The notes beneath the pieces are model-generated. The model did no database searches, was not told where the DNA came from, and saw only the letters and a program-made list of their open reading frames with translations. Below, piece by piece: positions 24,291-31,791 of a DNA stretch of 34,428 nucleotides (positions are counted from its first letter, which is position 1; every line of letters starts with the position of its first letter). This DNA is from an uncultured Bacteroidales bacterium (lineage in GTDB: Bacteria; Bacteroidota; Bacteroidia; Bacteroidales; Paludibacteraceae): contig ONGK01000011.1 of NCBI GenBank assembly GCA_900317345.1, positions 1-34,428 of the forward strand. The letters run 5' to 3'. Both the position numbers and the translations under genes were made by a program.

Positions 24291-25619
24291 TTATTTACCT
24301 ATACAAAACTTGCTAAAGATATTTTGAAGCACTTCTTGATTCGTAATTTGTCCTGTCACTTCACCAAGTGCCGAGAGACAATCTTGCAAATCGAGCGAAA
24401 GCAGTTCACCACTCAGGTTTTCAGCCAACCCTTCTTGTACACGCACTATTGCTTCGTGTGCACGCTTGATAGCCTCATAATGGCGGGCGTTAGAGAGCAT
24501 TACCGCCGATGAATTCATAGATTCTTTTGCTACTTGCACAAGCGCATTCTTGAGCAATTCAATCTCCCCCATTTTGGCGGAAACACAAAGACCTTCGGTG
24601 ATTTTTTTTCGCTCATCGGGCGTAAGCAGATCCGCTTTGTTATATACCTTAATCACGGTTTGCCCTGCTGTATTGTCTAGGATTACTTCGGGAATACCAC
24701 GTTCCAGTACCGAGATTACTATCTGCGCTCTCTCAACTGCTTGCCGACTTCTTTCAATGCCCATGTTCTCCAACATGTCATCCGTTTCGCGCAAACCAGC
24801 TGTGTCAATAAGGCGGAATGTTATTCCGTCAAGTATCAGCGTATCTTCAATCGTATCTCGCGTTGTACCTTGAATATCACTCACAATTGCCCGTTGCTCG
24901 CCTAACAGCGCATTCAAAAGCGTCGATTTACCTACATTAGGCGCTCCAACTATGGCCACAGGAATACCGTTTCGTATAGCATTCCCCGTACGAAAGGAGG
25001 CAATTAAATTAGATAGTTTGGTCTCTATTTCTTCTGCCAAAGCTGTCAGTTCCGAGCGATCAGCAAACTCAAGTTCCTCATGATCTGCGAAATCCAGTTC
25101 CAGTTCTATTAGCGATGTAAAATGCAACAATCGCTCGCGCAATGCGGCCAGTTCATTAGACACCGAACCGCGTAACTGACTGAGCGCCAGATCTTTTTCT
25201 GCCTTGCTCTGCGCCGCTATCAAGTCAGCAACTGCTTCAGCTTGCGTCAAGTCCAATTTTCCATTCAAGAATGCACGACGTGTGAATTCACCCGGTTCAG
25301 CGGCACGACATCCTGCGTCAATAAGCCATCGTAGCAACTGCTGCTGAATATACAAACTGCCGTGACATGCAATCTCAATCGTATCCTCTCCCGTAAACGA
25401 GTGCGGTGCACGAAAAACTGAACAAAGCACTTCATCAAGCACCTCATTCTCCCGTTCTATACGCCCGAAATGCACCGTACCGGCTTTGGCTTCCTGCAAC
25501 GATGTGCGTCCTCTGAAAATGGTGTCCGCAATACGGATACTATCTTGTCCCGATACACGAATAACGGCAATTCCTCCTGTTCCGGGCGCTGTTGATATAG
25601 CACATATAGTTGACTCCAT
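24291..25619 (-). CDS. mnmE: tRNA modification GTPase MnmE
   Basis: A 442-residue GTPase which with MnmG places the carboxymethylaminomethyl group on U34 of certain tRNAs. The N-terminal folate-binding domain begins TICAISTAPGTGGIAVIRVSG and has GEFTRRAFLNGKLDLTQAEAVADLI. The G domain follows: G1 GAPNVGKST near residue 225, G2 GTTRDT, G3 DTAGLRE, G4 NKAD. The C-terminal FCIGK carries the essential cysteine at residue 439. The promoter lies immediately upstream, with only 12 bp between the -7 box and the ATG, so the leader should be 5-8 nt. Confidence 0.96.
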   Translation of the reverse strand: MESTICAISTAPGTGGIAVIRVSGQDSIRIADTIFRGRTSLQEAKAGTVHFGRIERENEVLDEVLCSVFRAPHSFTGEDTIEIACHGSLYIQQQLLRWLIDAGCRAAEPGEFTRRAFLNGKLDLTQAEAVADLIAAQSKAEKDLALSQLRGSVSNELAALRERLLHFTSLIELELDFADHEELEFADRSELTALAEEIETKLSNLIASFRTGNAIRNGIPVAIVGAPNVGKSTLLNALLGEQRAIVSDIQGTTRDTIEDTLILDGITFRLIDTAGLRETDDMLENMGIERSRQAVERAQIVISVLERGIPEVILDNTAGQTVIKVYNKADLLTPDERKKITEGLCVSAKMGEIELLKNALVQVAKESMNSSAVMLSNARHYEAIKRAHEAIVRVQEGLAENLSGELLSLDLQDCLSALGEVTGQITNQEVLQNIFSKFCIGK

Positions 25620-25631
25620 AGAAAACTGCTA

Positions 25632-25662
25632 CAAAAGTAGTATTTTTTTCTGATATATGCAA
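25632..25662 (-). promoter_or_regulatory. Promoter of the mnmE-yicC-gmk-nadD run
   Basis: Minus-strand TTGC (25662-25659), 19 bp beginning ATATATC, TACTTTTG (25639-25632). It lies directly after the stop codon of the glycosyltransferase gene on the same strand. Confidence 0.75.
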
Positions 25663-25665
25663 GTT

Positions 25666-26646
25666 TTAGTCTGAGTTTGTGCTAAAATAACACAAATTCA
25701 TAAAGTAACTTCCTGTTTGTTTCATTCTACGCACAACTTTGAGCCACCAAATCGGCTTTTTATAAGGGGATTTTGCTTTGTCGGGAAGTTGAGTCCAATT
25801 AACCTTCGCTAATTCAACAGCAGCCGCATCATGGTATTTATCGCTTTGCCAAAACTCTATGAGACCATCCGCTCGCAGTTTATCAAGCAAGGCGTACCAG
25901 GTCGATTGCAGTTGAGTATTCTCCAATTTTTTAATACCATTTTCTATGATATCAAGATGAAAAAGCATATGATGCTCCGGCTGATGCAAATTGCACGTAG
26001 CGCGTATTGAAGCCGGAACGGCATTGTTGTAATACGCCAAAGGCTTATCACAAAATGCAACAGGATGGAATAATGCGACACGCGCCCACAAGAGGAAATC
26101 TTCTCCCAAAGTTATATTTTCCGGAAAGCCTCCCATCTCATCCATGATACTTCGAGGTATACATACAGCACTTGAGCACACCGGCATGGCATCGCCCAAT
26201 AAATAAGCCTTCGGATAATTGATATAACCGCTATGCAAATTCAACGCCACACGCGTCTTGCCCGGTTTGAAATAGATATAGTTGGTGGCATAAAGTCCAG
26301 CATCAGGATAGGTGCCTATTAGACAAACCATTTCTTGTAGGAAAGAGTCTTCCCACCAATCATCAGCATCAAGGAAACAGATATATTCATTATGTGCGGC
26401 CTTTACACCATTGTTACGCGCAGCAGCCACTCCCTTATTGGGTTGAGAGAGAATACGGATCTTACTTTCAGCCTGATACCTCTGAATGCAGCAACGAGCC
26501 ACAGCGGCACTTTCGTCCGTACTTCCATCATCTATAATGATACACTCCCACTCCTTATACGTTTGAGCCACAATAGACTCCAAAGCCTTTTGGATATACG
26601 ATGCCTTGTTATAAAGAGGTATTATTATAGAAAACCGGATTGCCAT
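25666..26646 (-). CDS. Family 2 glycosyltransferase
   Basis: A 326-residue GT-A enzyme. The start FSIIIPLYNKASYIQKALESI, the IIDDGSTDES motif near residue 38 and the metal-binding LDADDWW near residue 95 are those of GT2. NKGVAAARNNG is also typical. The fold ends near residue 230, with a C-terminal tail of unknown role. No membrane segment is seen, so it acts on the inner side of the membrane, building polysaccharide, lipopolysaccharide or glycoprotein glycan; the sugar is unknown. It is the last gene of the envelope run and starts 10 bp after the amidase-like gene. Confidence 0.92.
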   Translation of the reverse strand: MAIRFSIIIPLYNKASYIQKALESIVAQTYKEWECIIIDDGSTDESAAVARCCIQRYQAESKIRILSQPNKGVAAARNNGVKAAHNEYICFLDADDWWEDSFLQEMVCLIGTYPDAGLYATNYIYFKPGKTRVALNLHSGYINYPKAYLLGDAMPVCSSAVCIPRSIMDEMGGFPENITLGEDFLLWARVALFHPVAFCDKPLAYYNNAVPASIRATCNLHQPEHHMLFHLDIIENGIKKLENTQLQSTWYALLDKLRADGLIEFWQSDKYHDAAAVELAKVNWTQLPDKAKSPYKKPIWWLKVVRRMKQTGSYFMNLCYFSTNSD

Positions 26647-26656
26647 ATTATGGATT

Positions 26657-28882
26657 TTACTCTAACAACCACTCGATTGACTGTCTATATAGCTTATCAA
26701 AATCAGTACATGCTTCGATGGGGAATCCATATACGAGAATCTGATGTCTCGTTCCTACACCGGCCGTACATCGCATATCTTCATATGTTGCCATCTTGAC
26801 GGAACCGTCTCCTGCGGGTTTGAGCGCTTCCGGCGTGCTGGTAAATAGTTGCTCGGCATTCGGCTCCAAGGCAATAGTGAAGACGCGATGGCGTGGCGTG
26901 CGGATGCGACCGCTGTGCGTGGCTTGCGCTGCATAGTATTCGGCCTGTAGGAATTGCTTTGCCCAAGATGACTCAATCGCGCTGAAATGGTCCGTACTCA
27001 GGAGCAATTTACCGGCATCGCTCAAATAAATCTCCAACATACTCTGCGCCATTTCACTCAATGGTTGTTTGTTACGCCCGCAAATGAAATCAATAAGTGA
27101 GAAATCAAATTCCGGTGCGTCCTCATTACGCATATCAGGCAACATGCCGACGGTACAACTAACATAACTGATTTTCATTCGGCGAAGCATATGTCCATGC
27201 AGCACAGAGTAGTCGTGCGTATTGCCGAGCGTCAGCTGTCCGGCATGGTCTCGATAGCATGCCCCCCATCCGCAGTTGTCATCATCTATCCATAAGCTTG
27301 CACGGTCATAATTCCATTGCCGTCCGATATAGGCACAAGTAAACCCGTCTTCACAAGCATACGTGCCCGGCACAATTCCGGCGAAAGTGCTGTCAGAGAA
27401 CCACTCGGGTCCGTACACTTCATTAAAACCGTCCACAATGAGGACTTGCGGCGACTCCTCTTCTGCCAAATAGGCGCTAATCATCGGGCTTGGCAGACTC
27501 AGACCGCCATCATTGCCTGCCACCACATAATAGTTGTATTGGACGCCGCGTTTGAGTTCTAACTGACATTGCGTGGCCTTCTCCACCTGCTGAACATCCC
27601 ACTCACCGTCATCTGCCTGTACATAGACCATGTAATATGACGGTTCCGCAGAAGCTTCGATAGTATCCACAGTAGGTTGCCAGCGAAGAAGTCCGTCAGT
27701 ATTAATTGCCAATTCCTTCACCGGCAGCGGCTGAACAACTGCAGAAGTTCCATTGAGATAGCGCAAAATACCTTTATACACCGCACGTGCAGCAGCAAAA
27801 CGGAAAGCAGGATTGAGACCGTACCGCATGTCTGCCATGTTTTTATGACTCAGCAACTCCAGAATAATACTCGGCACAACGGGCACACGTGTCTCGCAGT
27901 AATTAGCTTCTTTGAGTTGTCGCCGCGTCCATTCTGGCGCTATATGCCGCAGATCTTCTGTGACTTGCGTCTGAATCCAGTCGGCGAAATTACGGTTCGT
28001 TCTCTCTCTATCGCGTCCGTCGCGGAGAGTCGTATTGCCGTCATCGTCTTTGGCCGTATAAATGACGAGTGTGCCGATGACGGTGCTGTCATTGCCGCTG
28101 TCATTACCATCGGTATGAAAAGCGAGGCAGAGGTCGATAGGTGTCTCTTGCGCATTCACCCACATAGCACGGCATTTCATATCGTCTTTATATTCATTTC
28201 CTTCATATAAATCCCAAAGCGCCGAGTCGGCTTTCTGGTTCATCAGCCAGTAACGTGCGCCTTCGACCCACTGGGGCATACCGGATTGCCCCAATTCATG
28301 GCTATCCAGGCCGGCACGAGGCATGAGTACATTGGCTCCGGCGTTCTCCAACATTCGCTTGACAAGGCGTACATATTCTTGTGAATAAAGGTCCTCTACG
28401 GTTGTCCAAAGTGTAGCACGCTGCCAAATCCATTCATCTCTGTCACGATTGTAATACATACCATGACTCGGGTAAACAACTATATTGCGGTCCGTCAAAT
28501 CTTTCTGGATGTTGCCAGCCGAGGAACTACCTTTTGCACAGGCAGTGACAAGTGTTTCTATATCCGTACCATTACTGAAAATGGTTACATTGCCTTTCTC
28601 GTGACCGAAGACCCACATGCTAACCCTGCATTTTACATCTGCTATCTGCTCCGGAGTCCAGCGGTAGTCCCGTAACGTACCGTTAGTTCTTAACGTCACG
28701 TTTTTGCCATCCACGCGCATGTTTTTGACACGCACGGGCGGAGCCCATACCGGTGAGAAACCGGTAAATGCCATTAACGAGTCACTTAACTCTTGCATGC
28801 TTATGGCAGCATGTGCAGGAGAAACAGGGCCAACAGTCAAAATACAAATAATAACTATGCTATGAAAAAATGATTTCATCAA
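26657..28882 (-). CDS. Exported multidomain protein: amidase_3-like, fibronectin III-like and golvesin/xanthan lyase-like domains
   Basis: A 741-residue protein with signal peptide (MMKSFFHSIV...SPAHA). Residues about 130-375 resemble N-acetylmuramoyl-L-alanine amidase_3: the first zinc histidine in VVYPSHGMYYN (H140), a second in CLAFHTDGN (H256), and the catalytic glutamate in PSIILELLSHKNMADM (E342). Residues about 385-470 are a fibronectin III-like domain (LLRWQPTVDTIEAS...YMVYVQADDGEW). Residues 474-741 contain VLIVDGFNEVYGP and a glutamine-amidotransferase-like fold, as in Bacteroidetes proteins annotated as xanthan lyase. It may cut or bind peptidoglycan; enzymatic activity is not shown by sequence alone. 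It starts 3 bp after the TraB-like gene. Confidence 0.8.
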   Translation of the reverse strand: MMKSFFHSIVIICILTVGPVSPAHAAISMQELSDSLMAFTGFSPVWAPPVRVKNMRVDGKNVTLRTNGTLRDYRWTPEQIADVKCRVSMWVFGHEKGNVTIFSNGTDIETLVTACAKGSSSAGNIQKDLTDRNIVVYPSHGMYYNRDRDEWIWQRATLWTTVEDLYSQEYVRLVKRMLENAGANVLMPRAGLDSHELGQSGMPQWVEGARYWLMNQKADSALWDLYEGNEYKDDMKCRAMWVNAQETPIDLCLAFHTDGNDSGNDSTVIGTLVIYTAKDDDGNTTLRDGRDRERTNRNFADWIQTQVTEDLRHIAPEWTRRQLKEANYCETRVPVVPSIILELLSHKNMADMRYGLNPAFRFAAARAVYKGILRYLNGTSAVVQPLPVKELAINTDGLLRWQPTVDTIEASAEPSYYMVYVQADDGEWDVQQVEKATQCQLELKRGVQYNYYVVAGNDGGLSLPSPMISAYLAEEESPQVLIVDGFNEVYGPEWFSDSTFAGIVPGTYACEDGFTCAYIGRQWNYDRASLWIDDDNCGWGACYRDHAGQLTLGNTHDYSVLHGHMLRRMKISYVSCTVGMLPDMRNEDAPEFDFSLIDFICGRNKQPLSEMAQSMLEIYLSDAGKLLLSTDHFSAIESSWAKQFLQAEYYAAQATHSGRIRTPRHRVFTIALEPNAEQLFTSTPEALKPAGDGSVKMATYEDMRCTAGVGTRHQILVYGFPIEACTDFDKLYRQSIEWLLE

Positions 28883-28885
28883 TAT

Positions 28886-29791
28886 CTAATTCTTAATTTT
28901 CAATCTTCTGTTATATGGAACAACTCTATAACCAGCTGCGCGCAACTGTTCAATAAGACCTTTTTCTCCTCCCAGATAGACGGCATTGAGCGTAATAAAC
29001 GCACCGCCAGTCGTCAGGTACGGTTTGAGGCGCTTAACCCATTGTTGATTGCGCTGACAATACACCTTATAATCCGAGAACGATACGCTGGTCGTGTTGT
29101 CCGGTCCTTCCACCTGATAAGCGATGTCCGATAGACGGCCGTTGAGATACATGTCTTTAATAATCCGCTCCTGTTTGACTTCGTTCTCCGGATATTCAAT
29201 AACTTTGAGCAACTCTTTGCATTGCCAGTGGAATGGTTCTCGGTCAAAGAGCATGTACATCGTCTCGCCGATGTTATCCAAGCCAACAACAGGCATGTTC
29301 CGCTCAGCAGCCACGGCTTCGAAGAAACTCTCCATGGATTTCTGCTCATCGTAGTGCAACCATTGCTTCATCAATTCTGCCCGGAACATCTCCGTTAAAT
29401 ACGATGGTTTCATGCGGCACAGTTTATCTAATCCCATGCCAAGATTGATACGAAGAGTATTGTCTATGTATTCGTATTCGCTTTCGCTATAGAAATTACT
29501 TAATTTTATAGAGTCTGGCAGAATGGCTGCCTGGCGCAATGCGGCAAGGGCTTCATAATCCTGCATAGCAAACTCAGTCACCACTTTGTTGCATTGTCCG
29601 AAGCATTTGAATACATTTGGAATGGTATCCAGAAACTGCATCTCCACAAGTCGATTTGTGGCTAAGAGATATGATTTCTGCTTGGCTCCATTACCGCTTA
29701 TTTCCCATAACAACTGTGCTTTCAGCGGACAAAAGACCGTTATGCTAATGGAAAAAATGCAAAGAACGAATATGTGTCGGATGGTCGTCAT
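28886..29791 (-). CDS. TraB/GumN family protein with degenerate active-site motifs
   Basis: A 301-residue exported protein (signal ending CPLKAQ). The start LLWEISGNGAKQKSYLLATNR and the end GGAFITLNAVYLGGEKGLIEQLRAAGYRVVPYN match the TraB/GumN (PF01963) pattern. The family's two GxxH metal motifs are altered: the first reads ATNR (residues 44-47) and the second NAVY, so both histidines are absent. The fold is probably kept and the metal-dependent protease activity of Tiki-type relatives lost. Its start overlaps the TPR gene stop by 4 bp, so the two are translationally coupled. Confidence 0.8.
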   Translation of the reverse strand: MTTIRHIFVLCIFSISITVFCPLKAQLLWEISGNGAKQKSYLLATNRLVEMQFLDTIPNVFKCFGQCNKVVTEFAMQDYEALAALRQAAILPDSIKLSNFYSESEYEYIDNTLRINLGMGLDKLCRMKPSYLTEMFRAELMKQWLHYDEQKSMESFFEAVAAERNMPVVGLDNIGETMYMLFDREPFHWQCKELLKVIEYPENEVKQERIIKDMYLNGRLSDIAYQVEGPDNTTSVSFSDYKVYCQRNQQWVKRLKPYLTTGGAFITLNAVYLGGEKGLIEQLRAAGYRVVPYNRRLKIKN

Positions 29792-31791
29792 TTGAATCGT
29801 GAAATCATATTATATGCCTGATACATACCGAGTTCACCAGCCTTGGAGAGATCAGCCAGACCGTTCTCGTTCTCACCTATATAGACATATGTCAAACCGC
29901 GATTGAAATAAGCTTCCGCAAAGTCATTGTCCAATTGGATTGCGTGCGTATAATTATCAATCGCATCTTTATACTCATGCTGCGCACAGAGAATATTGGC
30001 CTTGTTATAAAACGCAAAAGTGAAGTCCGGTTGCTGACGTATGACTTGGTCATAGTCTCGCAGCATGATATCATAGTCCATATTCGCCGTCGCTTCCTGC
30101 TCGCCGGTAGCACGCTGATATTCAAGCAACCGGTATCGCCAGTTGGCACGGCAAAATGTGATGATAGTTGATAGTTCGGAATTCAGTGCCAATAGTTGGA
30201 GGGCGCGTGTGCAATCGTCGATAGCGCTTGCGTAGTCCTGCACAATAGCAAACTCAATGGCGCGGGCAAAAAATAGTTCTACGGTAGGCGCTTCGTCTAT
30301 CCGTCTCGAAAGGCGAGTTATCTCGGCAAAATGGAAATCCACCATTTCAGCTGTCAGCGCTATTTCCTGACTCGTTAGACGCAAAGCGGCCGGCAGCATT
30401 TCTTGTTGGTTGAACTGGGCTATCAAAGGATGGTAATAGTTCGTGCGTCTCAATCTCAAGTCCTGACTGTAATAACTGAGCACAACATTGGGTTCATTGA
30501 CTACATCCTGATGCCGTTTCTGCACAGTACCGCGTGTTTGGGAGTCATATTTCGGCTCCTCATCCGGCAGTTCTGTCTGATTTTGTGCCGTTGATGTAGA
30601 GAATTCCTTACGATGGTCCTTCCTCTGCGGTTGCGCGTCAGCTATTTGCATGTCTGTATTGGGCTGAGATGCTTGCTGAGCTTGTATCGATTCTTTTTGA
30701 TCCTCTAAGTCTTGTGCTTGCTTGCGATACCGATAAGCAGCTTTAGCATCGCCCAAGTGCGATTTTGCTTGGGCTGCCATGTAATATGCCGGCAAGAAAT
30801 ACGGATAGCGTTCGATAAGAGCATCCATATCGCTCACAACCGCTTTCCATTGCTTCAGTTTGGCCTCTACTACGGCACGCTGGTAACGCATTTCCGTGCG
30901 TTCGGGAGCCAGATTGATAGCAGTATTGAGGTCCTCAATGGCATTGTTATAGTCACCTACTTCGATGCGCATGACACCTCGGTTATAATAGCATTCTGCA
31001 TCTCGCGGCGCTATCTTGACGGCCTGATCATAGTCGCTCAGCGCTCCGCGGTAGTTATGCCGGTGGAAATGGATGAGACCTCGGTTTATATAGTCTCCAG
31101 CCCATTTAGAACCTAAGTTAATGGCCTGCGTGAGTTGCACATACGCCTCGTCTTCGCGCTCCAGCATGAGATTTGTCACGCCTAACATTGACCATACAGC
31201 AGGATTTGACTTATCATATTTGGCCGCTAACTCAAAGGCTTCCAGAGCCGTCATAGTGTCTTTTTTGCTAATACAAATGATTCCTTTTTCGCTCCAGATA
31301 CTCGCCGTCTGCGGTTCACGACGCAACATAGCATCGATATCTTCCAGCGCCGCATCGTATTGCTTCAGTTGCGCACGCGTATCTGCGCGCAATAACATAT
31401 AGGTACGATTCTCCGGTGAGAAATGCAACGCTTCTGTATAGTCGGCTTCCGCTTTCTCAAATTGGTTCAGTTGTCTGTAAATATAACCGCGGGCATAATA
31501 GCAACCTGGCGAGAATGGATTGCGCTCTATGGCTGAGTTGCAGTCACGCAAAGCTCCCTGATAGTCCTCCAGTTGAATCTTAGCTATCGCTCTGTAGAAA
31601 TAAGGTTCTGCCAGATAGGGTTTGAGGTGAATAACTTGATTGAAATACTGGATAGATAGCACGTAATCCTCAAAATACAAGGCATTGCGCCCGATTGCGG
31701 TAATGCGGTCGGTATTCAATTGCGCCTTTGCCGGACATAAGACAAAGGACAATAGACAAAAGACAAATATGTATTTACTTGCAACCTTCAT
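29788..31791 (-). CDS. Exported tetratricopeptide repeat protein
   Basis: The frame opens at 31818, but the Met at 31791 begins a clean signal peptide (MKVASKYIFVFCLLSFVLCPAKAQ), giving 667 residues; this start overlaps the PBP1A gene by 17 bp. At least ten TPR motifs can be read (EPYFYRAIAKIQLEDYQGALRDCNSAIERNP, PGCYYARGYIYRQLNQFEKAEADYTEAL, ECYYNRGVMRIEVGDYNNAIEDLNTAI, FAEAYFNRGLTYVYIGENENGLADL among them). A glutamine-rich linker at about 370-440 separates two TPR blocks. It probably acts as a periplasmic or outer-membrane scaffold. Its signal-peptide core is encoded by the same heptamer repeat seen at 839-900. Confidence 0.88.
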   Translation of the reverse strand: MKVASKYIFVFCLLSFVLCPAKAQLNTDRITAIGRNALYFEDYVLSIQYFNQVIHLKPYLAEPYFYRAIAKIQLEDYQGALRDCNSAIERNPFSPGCYYARGYIYRQLNQFEKAEADYTEALHFSPENRTYMLLRADTRAQLKQYDAALEDIDAMLRREPQTASIWSEKGIICISKKDTMTALEAFELAAKYDKSNPAVWSMLGVTNLMLEREDEAYVQLTQAINLGSKWAGDYINRGLIHFHRHNYRGALSDYDQAVKIAPRDAECYYNRGVMRIEVGDYNNAIEDLNTAINLAPERTEMRYQRAVVEAKLKQWKAVVSDMDALIERYPYFLPAYYMAAQAKSHLGDAKAAYRYRKQAQDLEDQKESIQAQQASQPNTDMQIADAQPQRKDHRKEFSTSTAQNQTELPDEEPKYDSQTRGTVQKRHQDVVNEPNVVLSYYSQDLRLRRTNYYHPLIAQFNQQEMLPAALRLTSQEIALTAEMVDFHFAEITRLSRRIDEAPTVELFFARAIEFAIVQDYASAIDDCTRALQLLALNSELSTIITFCRANWRYRLLEYQRATGEQEATANMDYDIMLRDYDQVIRQQPDFTFAFYNKANILCAQHEYKDAIDNYTHAIQLDNDFAEAYFNRGLTYVYIGENENGLADLSKAGELGMYQAYNMISRFK
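31733..31767. repeat. Heptamer repeat in the signal-peptide coding sequence of the TPR gene
   Basis: Five 7-bp units run from 31733 to 31767 (ggacata, agacaaa, ggacaat, agacaaa, agacaaa on the plus strand), variants of the GGACAAW unit at 839-900. On the coding strand they encode the hydrophobic core FVFCLLSFVLCP. Because 21 bp is three repeat units and seven codons, the protein repeats with a seven-residue period. Confidence 0.8.
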
